Shown here piece by piece: positions 52,841 to 61,670 of a stretch of 64,000 nucleotides of DNA. Made by a program: the position numbers and the translations under genes. Each line of letters starts with the position of its first letter. Positions within the stretch are counted from its first letter, which is position 1. The notes under the pieces were generated by a model. The model saw nothing but the letters and a program-made list of their open reading frames with translations. It had not been told where the DNA came from and did no database searches. Source of the DNA: Pseudomonas chlororaphis (GTDB lineage: Bacteria; Pseudomonadota; Gammaproteobacteria; Pseudomonadales; Pseudomonadaceae); NCBI RefSeq assembly GCF_003731765.1, contig NZ_MOAL01000001.1, forward strand, positions 558,001-622,000, written 5' to 3'.

Positions 52841-54598
52841 ATGCGCGAAGCCCAACATCAGTCCTTCACTACCCATGACGGCGTCGAACTGTTCTATCGC
52901 CACTGGCCTGCGGCCGCAGCCGTGCCCGGCGAACCTCGCCAGGCCGTGCTGCTGTTCCACCGCGGCCATGAGCATTCGGGGCGTATCGCCCACCTGGTGG
53001 ACGAGTTGGACCTGCCCCACTGCGACTTCTTTGCCTGGGACTCCCGGGGCCACGGCCAATCCCCCGGCGCCCGTGGCGATAGCCCGAGCTTCGCCACCAG
53101 CGTGCGTGACGTGCAGACCTTCTGCGATCACATCGGCACGGCCCATCAGATCGCCGAAGACAACCTGGCCGTGGTGGCCCAGAGCGTGGGCGCGGTGATC
53201 GTCTCCACTTGGGTCCACGACTACGCGCCACGCATCCGCTCCCTGGTGCTGGCCTCGCCGGCCTTCAAGGTGAAGCTCTACGTGCCTTTCGCCCGTCCGG
53301 GCCTGGCGCTGATGCGCAAGCTGCGCGGCAACTTCTTCGTCAACAGCTACGTCAAGGCGCGCTTTCTCAGCCATGACCCGGAGCGCGTGGCGTCCTACGA
53401 CAGCGACCCGCTGATCACCAAGGCCATTTCGGTCAACGTGCTGTTGGGCCTGTATGAAGCTGCCGACCGCGTGGTGGCCGATGCCCAGGCGATCCAGGTG
53501 CCGACCCAGTTGCTGATTTCCGGCTCGGACTTCGTGGTGGAGCGCAAACCCCAGGAACAGTTCTTCGAACGCCTGGGAACCCTGCACAAGGAAAAACACA
53601 TCCTCCCAGGCTTCTTCCACGACACCCTGGGCGAGAAGAATCGCGCCCCGGCCGTGGCCAGTGCCCGACGCTTTATCCTGCAGAACTTCGAGCGCCCGCA
53701 AAAGCGCCCTTCCCTGCTGCACGCCGACGTCCTGGGGGCCACCTGCGCCGAGTCCGAATCCCTGGCCGCACCACTGCCCCACAACTCCCCGCGTGACCTG
53801 TACTGGCGCATGACCCGCGCCAGCATGCGCCTGGGCAGCCAGTTGTCGGACGGGGTCAAGCTGGGTTTCGACACCGGTTTCGACTCCGGCAGCACCCTGG
53901 ACTACGTCTACCGCAACCGCCCCAGCGGGCGCAGCGCCGTGGGCCGGATGATCGACCAGAACTACCTGAACTCCATCGGCTGGAAAGGCATCCGCCAGCG
54001 CAAGCTGCACGTCGAGGAGCTTCTGCGCCTGGCCATGCAACAGCTGCGCGAGCAGCAGAGCGAAGTGCGCATCGTCGACATCGCCGCCGGCCACGGCCGC
54101 TACATCCTCGAAGCCTTGCAAGGGGTCAGCCCGCTGCCGGAATCGATCCTGTTGCGCGACTACAGCGACATCAACGTGCGTGACGGCAGCGCACTGATCC
54201 AGGAAAAAGGCCTGGGTGACATCGCCCGCTTCGTCAAAGGCAACGCCTTCGACCGCGAAGACCTGGCCGCCCTGGACCCGAAACCCACCCTGGCGGTGGT
54301 CTCCGGCCTGTATGAACTGTTCGCTGACAACAGCATGGTCGGTGGCTCACTGGCGGGCCTGGCCGAGGCGGTGGAACCCGGCGGTTACCTGGTCTACACC
54401 GGCCAGCCATGGCACCCGCAGCTGGAACTGATCGCCCGCGCCCTGACCAGCCACCGCGAAGGCCAGGCCTGGGTCATGCGCCGCCGCAGCCAGGTGGAGA
54501 TGGACCAGTTGGTGGAGGCCGCAGGCTTCCGCAAAGTGACCATGCGCGTGGATGAGTGGGGGATCTTCAGCGTGTCCCTGGCGCAACGGGTGCAATGA
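52841..54598 (+). CDS. Alpha/beta hydrolase fused to SAM methyltransferase, YnbC-like
   Basis: The 585-residue length matches E. coli YnbC. Residues 1-290 form an alpha/beta hydrolase with LDLPHCDFFAWDSRGHGQS and the nucleophile elbow VAQSVGAVIVS, a serine in a non-standard surrounding; SGSDFVVERKP and HILPGFFHDTLGEKN hold the expected acid and His. Residues about 340-585 form a class I methyltransferase with EVRIVDIAAGHGRYILEAL. The protein may cleave and methylate a lipid head or acyl group. ATG at 52841 follows AAGGA at good spacing. It is coupled to the next gene through ATGA. Confidence 0.85.
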   Translation: MREAQHQSFTTHDGVELFYRHWPAAAAVPGEPRQAVLLFHRGHEHSGRIAHLVDELDLPHCDFFAWDSRGHGQSPGARGDSPSFATSVRDVQTFCDHIGTAHQIAEDNLAVVAQSVGAVIVSTWVHDYAPRIRSLVLASPAFKVKLYVPFARPGLALMRKLRGNFFVNSYVKARFLSHDPERVASYDSDPLITKAISVNVLLGLYEAADRVVADAQAIQVPTQLLISGSDFVVERKPQEQFFERLGTLHKEKHILPGFFHDTLGEKNRAPAVASARRFILQNFERPQKRPSLLHADVLGATCAESESLAAPLPHNSPRDLYWRMTRASMRLGSQLSDGVKLGFDTGFDSGSTLDYVYRNRPSGRSAVGRMIDQNYLNSIGWKGIRQRKLHVEELLRLAMQQLREQQSEVRIVDIAAGHGRYILEALQGVSPLPESILLRDYSDINVRDGSALIQEKGLGDIARFVKGNAFDREDLAALDPKPTLAVVSGLYELFADNSMVGGSLAGLAEAVEPGGYLVYTGQPWHPQLELIARALTSHREGQAWVMRRRSQVEMDQLVEAAGFRKVTMRVDEWGIFSVSLAQRVQ

Positions 54599-55938
54599 TG
54601 ACCGGCAGGGTGTTGCCCACGCGCGAACCCGGCCTGTTGAAACCGGCGGTGCTCTGGCTGTTGCTGCTGGCACCGCTGTTTTTCAGCACCTACGGTTTTG
54701 CCACCTGGTTCACCAGCCAGCGCGACGACGTTGGCACCCTGGTGTTCGACTGGGAGCGGCACATGCCGTTCTGGGCCTGGACCATCGTGCCGTACTGGTC
54801 CATCGACCTGCTCTACGGGCTGTCGCTGCTGCTGCCCAACACCCGGGACGAGCTCAAGCGCCACGCCTTGCGCCTGCTCACGGCGCAGCTGATTGCCGTC
54901 AGTTGTTTCCTGCTCTGGCCCCTGACCTTCACCTTCGAACGGCCGCCTCTGGAGGGCGTGTTCGGCTGGATGTTCGCGGTGCTGGCCGGCTTCGACAAAC
55001 CCTTCAACCAGGCACCGTCCCTGCACATTGCCCTGCTGGTGGTGCTCTGGACCTGCTACGCGCGGCACACCCAGGGCCTGTGGCGGGTGCTGGTGCATGG
55101 CTGGTTCGCGTTGATCGGGGTGTCGGTGCTGACCACTTATCAACACCACTTCGTCGATGTGCCCACCGGCGCACTGGCCGGCTGGCTGTGCGTCTGGCTG
55201 TGGCCTCTGGACCGGCCAAGCCCGCTGTTCAGCGCACGGCTGGCCCAGGACCCGCAACGCCGACGCCTGGCCCTGCGCTACGCCCTGGGCGCGGCGCTGC
55301 TGGCCGCCCCGAGCTTCCTGGGCGGCACCTGGCTGTGGCTGATCTGGCCTGCCGTGGCCCTGCTGCTGGTGAGCCTGAACTACGCCCTGCTGGGCGCCAC
55401 GGGCTTTCAAAAACGCCAGGACGGACGCCTGACCCCGGCCGCGCGCTGGCTGCTGGCGCCCTACCTGGCGGCGGCGTGGATCAACTCGCGGTTGTGGACA
55501 AAAAAACATCCACAGCCGGATCAGGTTGTGGATAACGTCTGGCTCGGTCGCCTGCCCACGGCCAACGAGCTGAAACATAGCCCGTTCCGTGCCGTGGTCG
55601 ACCTCTGCGCCGAACTGTCCCTGGACAGCCAGGGCGTGGCGTATCGCTCAGTGCCGGTGTTGGACCTGACCGCCCCCAGCCGCGAACAGTGCCAGGCCGC
55701 CGCCGATGCCATCGAGGCGCTGCGCGGCCACGGCCCGCTGCTGGTGTGTTGCGCCCTGGGCTACTCGCGCAGCGCCACGGCCCTGGCAGCCTGGTTGTTA
55801 TCCACAGGCCGCGCGGCCACGGTGGATGACGCCGTGGCGCAGATTCGGCGAGTGCGCCCGCAAATCGTCCTGCACCCGGCCCACCGCCAGGCCCTGGTAG
55901 GCTTATCCACAACCCGTGAGGCAGCCCATGCCCACTGA
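54595..55938 (+). CDS. PAP2 phosphatase fused to dual-specificity phosphatase, YnbD-like
   Basis: The ATG at 54595 overlaps the stop of the previous gene. Of 447 residues, the first 300 form a PAP2-type membrane phosphatase with KPFNQAPSLHIALLV and HHFVDVPTGALAGW. The last 130 residues form a dual-specificity phosphatase with the active-site loop VCCALGYSRSATALA, a Cys-x5-Arg match. E. coli YnbD has the same fusion. It should dephosphorylate a lipid phosphate and perhaps a phospho-sugar or protein. Three perfect DnaA-box 9-mers lie in its 3' third. Confidence 0.85.
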   Translation: MMTGRVLPTREPGLLKPAVLWLLLLAPLFFSTYGFATWFTSQRDDVGTLVFDWERHMPFWAWTIVPYWSIDLLYGLSLLLPNTRDELKRHALRLLTAQLIAVSCFLLWPLTFTFERPPLEGVFGWMFAVLAGFDKPFNQAPSLHIALLVVLWTCYARHTQGLWRVLVHGWFALIGVSVLTTYQHHFVDVPTGALAGWLCVWLWPLDRPSPLFSARLAQDPQRRRLALRYALGAALLAAPSFLGGTWLWLIWPAVALLLVSLNYALLGATGFQKRQDGRLTPAARWLLAPYLAAAWINSRLWTKKHPQPDQVVDNVWLGRLPTANELKHSPFRAVVDLCAELSLDSQGVAYRSVPVLDLTAPSREQCQAAADAIEALRGHGPLLVCCALGYSRSATALAAWLLSTGRAATVDDAVAQIRRVRPQIVLHPAHRQALVGLSTTREAAHAH

Positions 55939-56688
55939 CCTGCAACTGTTCAGCGTGGCCGCCCTGCTGCGGCGGGGTCAGGCCCTGGACCAGTTATCCA
56001 CTGGCCTGACCCTGCTCGGCGCGCTGCTGGGCCTGGGCCAGTACCTACTGGGCAGCGTCAGCCTCTGGGGGCTGCTGCTCAGCGTGACGCTGCTGGTGCT
56101 TGGCCTGCTGGAAAAATACTTCGCCCTGCGGGTGGCCTTCGACGCCGAACTGTTCCAGGCGACAGCCGACTCAACGGCGCCTGTGGCAGAACGCGCCACG
56201 GCACTGGACCAGGCCCTGGCCGCCCTCGGCCTGCAGCCGGCGGCACGTGGCGGCCGCCCCTGGGAACCCCGGATTCAAGGTGCCCTGGCGTTGTTACGCC
56301 GCCAGGCGCTGCTGCTCGCTGCACAACTCCTACTGACACTGGGCTTGATCCTGGCCAGCCCCTGGCTGACCTTCGCTGGATAAGGAATTCTCATGTTCGA
56401 ACCCCTGGTCGCCAACCTGATCACCTCCGCCGCCCGCTCCATCACCGGGGCTCGCAGCCTGTGGCTTGGCTGTGAACCGCAACGGCGGCAACGCATCTAC
56501 TTCGCCAACCACAGCAGCCACGGCGACTTTGTGCTGCTCTGGGCCTCGCTACCGCCGGCATTGCGCAAGCTGACCCGGCCCGTGGCCGGCGCCGATTACT
56601 GGCAGAAGAGCCCGCTGCGGCGCTACATCATCAACCGCGTGTTCAACGGCGTGCTGATCGACCGCGAGCGCAAGGAGCCTGTGGATAA
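55527..56688. other. Cluster of perfect DnaA-box 9-mers inside ynb-like operon
   Basis: TTATCCACA or its complement occurs exactly at 55527-55535, 55798-55806, 55903-55911 and 56680-56688, with near matches at 55994, 56815 and 57612. Other perfect copies in the window are at 5333 and 51985. All but 51985 lie in coding sequence and encode VDN- or LST-type residues. Confidence 0.6.
55928..56383 (+). CDS. Small membrane protein of the ynb-like operon
   Basis: The ATG at 55928 gives 151 residues starting MPTDLQLFSVAALLRRG. Two hydrophobic hairpins are visible (about 25-55 and 120-145), with a polar middle rich in Ala and Leu. I recognise no family. It overlaps the phosphatase gene by 11 nt and precedes the acyltransferase gene by 9 nt, so it belongs to the operon, perhaps as a scaffold. 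A near-perfect DnaA box is at 55994. Confidence 0.7.
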   Translation: MPTDLQLFSVAALLRRGQALDQLSTGLTLLGALLGLGQYLLGSVSLWGLLLSVTLLVLGLLEKYFALRVAFDAELFQATADSTAPVAERATALDQALAALGLQPAARGGRPWEPRIQGALALLRRQALLLAAQLLLTLGLILASPWLTFAG

Positions 56689-57013
56689 CCCCCTGCAGCC
56701 CATGCTCGACGCCCTGGAGAACGGCGACTCGCTGATTATCTTCCCCGAGGGCACGCGCAACCTGGAAGACGGCCTGTTGCCGTTCAAGAGCGGCATTTAC
56801 CACTTGGCGAAAAGTTACCCACAGGCGGAACTGGTGCCGGTGTGGATCGCCAACCTCAACCGCGTCATGCCCAAGGGCCGTTTCCTGCCCCTGCCCCTGC
56901 TCTGCACCACCAGCTTCGGCGCCCCGCTGAACCTGGAAGAGGGTGAAAGCAAAGAGCAGTTCCTCGAACGCAGCCGCGACGCGCTGCTGGCCCTGGCCCC
57001 GGAGCATTCCTGA
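56393..57013 (+). CDS. PlsC-like 1-acylglycerol-3-phosphate acyltransferase
   Basis: This 206-residue protein contains the two acyltransferase motifs NHSSHGDF (His-x4-Asp) and FPEGTRN, and GLLPFKSGIYHLA. It is shorter than typical PlsC (about 240-260) and lacks a long N-terminal membrane segment. It should acylate a lysophospholipid or related acceptor in the inner membrane. It is an extra member compared with E. coli ynbABCD. TAAGGAATTC precedes the ATG, and the CdsA-like gene starts one base after its stop. Confidence 0.85.
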   Translation: MFEPLVANLITSAARSITGARSLWLGCEPQRRQRIYFANHSSHGDFVLLWASLPPALRKLTRPVAGADYWQKSPLRRYIINRVFNGVLIDRERKEPVDNPLQPMLDALENGDSLIIFPEGTRNLEDGLLPFKSGIYHLAKSYPQAELVPVWIANLNRVMPKGRFLPLPLLCTTSFGAPLNLEEGESKEQFLERSRDALLALAPEHS

Positions 57014-57014
57014 C

Positions 57015-57947
57015 ATGGATAAGCAAACCCTGATGTTGTTCGGCGGAATCGGCGCGATCCTGGTGCTGGCCTCGCTGATCGGATTCATCCTCAAGCTGAA
57101 AACCCGTGGCACCCCCAACAGCGTGATTGAAAACCTCAACGCGCGGATCAACGCCTGGTGGGTGATGGTGCTGGTGATCGGCATCGCTTTCTGGCTCGGC
57201 ACCGGTGCGGTGATCCTGCTGTTCTACGCGGTGTCGTTCTATGCCCTGCGGGAATTCCTCACCCTGACGCCGACCCGACGCAGCGACTACCCGGCGCTGG
57301 TGGCCGCGTTCTACCTGGCCCTGCCCCTGCAATACCTGCTGATCTACTCGGACTGGTACGGGCTGTTCTCGATTTTCATTCCGGTCTATGTGTTCCTGCT
57401 GCTGCCGATCCTCGCGTCCCTGGGTGGCGACAGCACGCACTTCCTGGAGCGGGCGTCCAAGGTCCAGTGGGGCTTGATGATCGCGGTGTTCTGCGTGTCG
57501 TTCGTACCGGCCCTGCTGACCCTGGACATCGCCGGCTACGAAGGCCGCAACCTGCTGCTGATCGCCTACCTGGTGATCGTCGTGCAGCTCTCCGACGTGC
57601 TGCAGTACGTCTGTGGAAAACTCTTCGGCAAGCGCAAGATCGCGCCCAACCTGTCGCCGTCGAAAACCGTCGAAGGCTTCGTCGGCGGGATCTTCCTGGC
57701 GTCGCTGATCGGTGGTGCGCTGTGGTGGATCACCCCGTTCGCCATCTGGCAGTCGTTCCTGATCGCCCTGCTGATCAACCTGCTGGGCTTCGCCGGCGGC
57801 ATCGTCATGTCGGCCATCAAGCGCGACCGCGGGGTCAAGGATTGGGGGCACATGATCGAAGGCCACGGCGGCATGCTCGACCGCCTGGATTCGGTGTGTT
57901 TCGCGGCGCCGATCTTCTTCCACCTGGTGCGCTACTGGTGGACCTGA
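57015..57947 (+). CDS. CdsA-type phosphatidate cytidylyltransferase, YnbB-like
   Basis: The ATG at 57015 gives 310 residues with about eight membrane segments. The CDS family signature SPSKTVEGFVGGIF and the C-terminal KRDRGVKDWGHMIEGHGGMLDRLDS are complete. It should make CDP-diacylglycerol-like lipid from phosphatidate and CTP, feeding the YnbA-like transferase of the same operon. Similar in length to YnbB (298). The main cdsA should lie elsewhere. It is the last gene of the operon and is followed by a hairpin. Confidence 0.87.
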   Translation: MDKQTLMLFGGIGAILVLASLIGFILKLKTRGTPNSVIENLNARINAWWVMVLVIGIAFWLGTGAVILLFYAVSFYALREFLTLTPTRRSDYPALVAAFYLALPLQYLLIYSDWYGLFSIFIPVYVFLLLPILASLGGDSTHFLERASKVQWGLMIAVFCVSFVPALLTLDIAGYEGRNLLLIAYLVIVVQLSDVLQYVCGKLFGKRKIAPNLSPSKTVEGFVGGIFLASLIGGALWWITPFAIWQSFLIALLINLLGFAGGIVMSAIKRDRGVKDWGHMIEGHGGMLDRLDSVCFAAPIFFHLVRYWWT

Positions 57948-57968
57948 CACCCAGCCGCTAGCCCTTGC

Positions 57969-58009
57969 CGGCCAGCCGAGGCCTGCTCCCCGCAGGCGCC
58001 GGCTGGCCG
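57969..58009 (+). terminator. Long branched hairpin after the ynb-like operon
   Basis: CGGCCAGCC pairs with GGCTGGCCG, enclosing a second stem GCCTGC/GCAGGC with a CCCC-rich loop. It lies 22 nt after the last stop. It resembles a REP relative more than a classical terminator, as no T-run follows. Confidence 0.55.
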
Positions 58010-58076
58010 ACGATCCCTCCGCAACCACCGCTCCTTTCCCACACACCAGGCTTGACCGGTGTGGCTTGCGCAGAAC

Positions 58077-58094
58077 ATATTACGCTCGTAATAT
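58077..58094. promoter_or_regulatory. Perfect palindrome upstream of lpd
   Basis: ATATTACGCTCGTAATAT is an 18-bp inverted repeat 49 nt upstream of the dihydrolipoamide dehydrogenase start. Upstream of it, CACACC and GGTGTG (58041-58062) can pair. An operator for an unknown regulator is likely; consensus not recognised. Confidence 0.5.
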
Positions 58095-58142
58095 TTTCCA
58101 CCACCTACCTTTACAGCCCGATTCCTGCGCAGGAGATCCGCC

Positions 58143-59543
58143 ATGAGCAACTACGACGTCGTGATTCTGGGGGGCGGCCCCGGGGGTTATAACGCCGCCA
58201 TCCGTGCCGGTCAGCTGGGCCTCAAGGCCGCCTGCATCGAAGGCCGTGCGACCCTCGGCGGCACCTGCCTGAACGTTGGCTGCATGCCGTCCAAGGCCCT
58301 GCTGCATGCCTCAGAGCTTTACGCGGCGGCCATGGGTGCGGAGTTCGCCAACCTGGGGATCGAGGTCAAGCCGCAGCTCAACCTGGCGCAGATGATGAAG
58401 CAGAAGGACGACAGCGTGGCCGGCCTGACCAAGGGCATCGAGTTTCTGTTCCGCAAGAACAAGGTCGACTGGATCAAGGGCTGGGGCCATATCGACGGGC
58501 CCGGCCGGGTCACCGTGACCGACAGCCAGGGCAGCAAGACCGAGCTGCACGCCAAGGACATCGTCATCGCCACCGGCTCGGAACCGACGCCGCTGCCCGG
58601 GGTGGAGATCGACAACCAACGAATTCTCGACTCCACCGGCGCCTTGTCCCTGACGGAAGTGCCCAAGCACCTGGTGGTGATTGGCGCCGGGGTCATCGGC
58701 CTGGAACTGGGCTCGGTCTGGCGCCGCCTGGGGGCGCAAGTGACGGTGATTGAATACCTGGAGCGCATTTGCCCGGGCACCGACGCCGAAGCCGGCAAGA
58801 CCTTGCAGCGTTCCCTGGCCAAACAGGGCATCCAGTTCAAGCTCGGCACCAAGGTCACCCGCGCCTTGTCTTCAGGCCAGGGCGTGCAACTGCAGGTGGA
58901 GCCGGCGGCCGGTGGCGAAGCCGAACAGATAGAGGCGGACTACGTGTTGGTGGCCATTGGTCGGCGCCCCTACACCCAGGGCCTGGGGCTGGAAAATGTC
59001 GGTTTGAACACCGATCAGCGCGGCATGCTCGGCAACCGCCGGCATCGCACCGAGGCGCAAGGGGTCTGGGTGATCGGCGACGTCACGTCAGGCCCGATGC
59101 TCGCCCACAAAGCCGAAGACGAAGCCATGGCTTGCATCGAGCAGATCGTCGGCAAGGCTGGCGAGGTCAACTACAACCTGATCCCCAACGTCATCTACAC
59201 CCAACCGGAGCTGGCCAGCGTCGGACAGACCGAAGAGCAGCTCAAGGCCGCCGGTCGCGCCTACAAAGTCGGCAAGTTTCCCTTCACCGCCAACAGCCGG
59301 GCCAAGATCAACCACGAGACCGAGGGCTTCGCCAAGGTCCTGGCCGATGCCCACAGCGACGAGATCCTCGGCGTGCACCTGGTGGGCCCGAGCGTCAGCG
59401 AGATGATTGGCGAATACTGCGTGGCCATGGAGTTTTCCGCCTCGGCCCAGGACATTGCCCTGACCTGCCATCCCCACCCGACGCGTTCCGAAGCTCTGCG
59501 CCAGGCGGCGATGAATGTGGAGGGCCTGGCCACCCAGATGTAA
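58143..59543 (+). CDS. lpd3: Dihydrolipoamide dehydrogenase (Lpd3-type)
   Basis: This 466-residue flavoprotein has the FAD fold start VVILGGGPGGYNAAIRAGQ, redox disulfide GGTCLNVGCMPSKAL, NAD-binding VVIGAGVIGLELGSVWRRLGA and C-terminal catalytic CHPHPTRSEAL. It reoxidises dihydrolipoyl groups with NAD+. The P. aeruginosa paralogue Lpd3 (PA4829) has the same length. No 2-oxoacid dehydrogenase subunit genes are adjacent. AGGAG precedes the start. Convergent with the TPR gene, 3 nt away. Confidence 0.92.
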   Translation: MSNYDVVILGGGPGGYNAAIRAGQLGLKAACIEGRATLGGTCLNVGCMPSKALLHASELYAAAMGAEFANLGIEVKPQLNLAQMMKQKDDSVAGLTKGIEFLFRKNKVDWIKGWGHIDGPGRVTVTDSQGSKTELHAKDIVIATGSEPTPLPGVEIDNQRILDSTGALSLTEVPKHLVVIGAGVIGLELGSVWRRLGAQVTVIEYLERICPGTDAEAGKTLQRSLAKQGIQFKLGTKVTRALSSGQGVQLQVEPAAGGEAEQIEADYVLVAIGRRPYTQGLGLENVGLNTDQRGMLGNRRHRTEAQGVWVIGDVTSGPMLAHKAEDEAMACIEQIVGKAGEVNYNLIPNVIYTQPELASVGQTEEQLKAAGRAYKVGKFPFTANSRAKINHETEGFAKVLADAHSDEILGVHLVGPSVSEMIGEYCVAMEFSASAQDIALTCHPHPTRSEALRQAAMNVEGLATQM

Positions 59544-59546
59544 GGC

Positions 59547-61670
59547 CTAGGGCGCGACCCCGCGACCGCTGCGGCGACGCCACCACAAGGCGCCGCCGCC
59601 AGCCAGCAGCACCAGGGCGCCCCCGGCCAGCAGCGGGCCCTTGATCGGCGCCAGGGTCTGGCGCAAGTCACCAACAAACTGGGTCAGGTAACGCTTGTTG
59701 GCACCGGAGAAGTCTGGGTCTTCACACTCGTTGCCGAAGTTCTCAGCCCACTGCACAAAGGGCCCGTTCTCGACATAGCGCTGATAGGCCGCCGACTCGA
59801 CGTCACTGCCCCGGGTCCAACGCGCCGCCTTGCACAGCACCGCAGCGAAGGCCTGGCTGGTGTGCGGCAGCAGGTCCGCCGCCTGGTTGGCCAGGGTGCC
59901 GGCCACATAACGGTAGTGGTAACGCACGTCGGGCTCGGCCCGGGTCGCTTGCTGGCGCTGCACTTCATCGGCACCGATCCAGGGCCCGGCCACCGGCTCG
60001 CTGATCTCCAGGCTGTAGCTGCCCGAAAGGCTGTGGTAATCCGGGCCCATCTCGTAGCCGAGGATTTCCATGCCTGAACGCCGCGCCAACAGGCCCGCCT
60101 GGTAATAACCTTCGGCCCGACGGCTCGGTAGCCAGGCAGACTCGGCCTGCTCCCGGTAGTCGCCGTAAGCCTTGGCCGCAGCCTGCAACTCGGGGCTGGC
60201 GAAATAACCCGGGGCTTCGGCGTAACGCCCTTCGCGCAGCAAGCGACGCCCCAACAACTCACGCAATTGCGCCGCCACCGGCAAGGTCGAGTAATAGTCG
60301 TCGGCCTTGGGCGGCGTGTACGGCGGGGCCGGCACCTGCTCATCGACGAACTGCTTGAGCTCGTCCAAGCTCAGCACCCGCTCGGCCACCATGGCCGCGT
60401 CCTGCCAGTAAATGCCTTCGCTGCGGTACAGCAGTTGGAAGGCTTGCAGGTAGTCGCCACGGTCCAGGGCCAGCAGGGCGTTTTCGCCATCGACCCGGCA
60501 ACCGGGCTTGAGGGTTTCGTAATAGCCTTCGCCATCCGTGCGCTCGCCCCACTGTTCATCCCGGGGGAAGGCCTTGGACGCCTTGGCATAGGCCTCGGCA
60601 GCCGCCTGCTTGTCGCCGGCGCGGACCGCCAGCTTGGCCCGCAGCCACCAGGCCAGGCCGCTGTCGCCGGCCTTTTCCAACAGGCGCTGGGTGTTGGCGT
60701 AGTCGCCCATCTGATAATTCAGCGCCGCCAGGCGATCGGCATTGTCCAGGCTGGCCTGGGGGCTGTTGCTGAGCAGGCTGATGATTTTCTTGTTCGAGTC
60801 GGTGGTTTCACCGGAGCTGTTGTCCAGGTAACCGATCATCACCGCCGCCAACAACCGGGGCACCGCGCTGTGGCTCAGCAGGCCTTGCAACTGCTCATCG
60901 GGCAGGCTCGCCAACTCGGCCGCCAACTCCCGCAGAGAGCTGGTGCCGGTGTCGGAACCCAGGCGGCTCTGGCTGGCGTACAGCTCGATCGCCCGCTGCC
61001 AGTCGCCGTCCATTTTCACCAGCCGCGCTTCCTCGCCAAGGCTGGCAATGCCCAGAGCCAGCGGGTCGCTGAAGCCCTCGATGCTCAATTGCCGGGCTTG
61101 CTGGAAGGCTTGCCGGGCCTGGAGCAGGCTGGCCTGGCGGGCCGCGTCATCGAGTTCGCTGGCGTCCAGGCCCAGGGCGTACAACGAGCGCCCCAGGGAG
61201 TAGGCCGCCCAGGTGCTGCGCTGGGCGCGCTGGGCCGCCGGCAATGCCAGCACCTGGCGGAAATACTCCGCCGCCAGGGTGTAATCGCCGGCGTTGAAGG
61301 CCACGGCGCCAGCGGTGTAGAGATTGATTTCCCGAGGCAACGTGGCGCCCCGGCGCTCAGCCTCATGGGCGTCGCTGAGTTCGCGCAGTTGGACCAACAA
61401 GCCGGCCTGCTCCGGGCTCAGGCCTGCGTTCTCGGCCTTGGTTTTCTGGTAGCTCTGGCTGACCAAGGCGTCGGTCAAGGGCTGCAGGCCGTCGATCGCC
61501 GGACCAAGGCGACTGACCTCTAGGATGAAGCTGCCTTCCGGCAACTGCGCCAGGCTGTAGGCCCGGTCGCTGAGCAGGCGCATGGGGAAATACGGCCCGC
61601 ACGCCAGGGCCGAGGTCAACGGCAGGCACAGGCTCAGGCACAGCAGATGCCGGGGTTTAGGGGCGAACAT
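59547..61670 (-). CDS. Large exported TPR-like protein with C-terminal anchor
   Basis: The ATG at 61670 (MFAPKPRHLLCLSLCLPLTSALACGPYFP) gives 707 residues with a signal peptide ending ALA, directly followed by Cys. The body is a helical repeat region resembling tetratricopeptide repeats (for example AVAFNAGDYTLAAEYFRQVLALPAAQRAQRST and YLQAFQLLYRSEGIYWQD). The end has a membrane segment (LLAGGALVLLAGGGALWW) and a basic tail (RRRSGRG). It is probably periplasmic and inner-membrane anchored. It is the last gene of a three-gene operon and overlaps the DUF3142 gene by 14 nt. Function unknown. Confidence 0.72.
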   Translation of the reverse strand: MFAPKPRHLLCLSLCLPLTSALACGPYFPMRLLSDRAYSLAQLPEGSFILEVSRLGPAIDGLQPLTDALVSQSYQKTKAENAGLSPEQAGLLVQLRELSDAHEAERRGATLPREINLYTAGAVAFNAGDYTLAAEYFRQVLALPAAQRAQRSTWAAYSLGRSLYALGLDASELDDAARQASLLQARQAFQQARQLSIEGFSDPLALGIASLGEEARLVKMDGDWQRAIELYASQSRLGSDTGTSSLRELAAELASLPDEQLQGLLSHSAVPRLLAAVMIGYLDNSSGETTDSNKKIISLLSNSPQASLDNADRLAALNYQMGDYANTQRLLEKAGDSGLAWWLRAKLAVRAGDKQAAAEAYAKASKAFPRDEQWGERTDGEGYYETLKPGCRVDGENALLALDRGDYLQAFQLLYRSEGIYWQDAAMVAERVLSLDELKQFVDEQVPAPPYTPPKADDYYSTLPVAAQLRELLGRRLLREGRYAEAPGYFASPELQAAAKAYGDYREQAESAWLPSRRAEGYYQAGLLARRSGMEILGYEMGPDYHSLSGSYSLEISEPVAGPWIGADEVQRQQATRAEPDVRYHYRYVAGTLANQAADLLPHTSQAFAAVLCKAARWTRGSDVESAAYQRYVENGPFVQWAENFGNECEDPDFSGANKRYLTQFVGDLRQTLAPIKGPLLAGGALVLLAGGGALWWRRRSGRGVAP

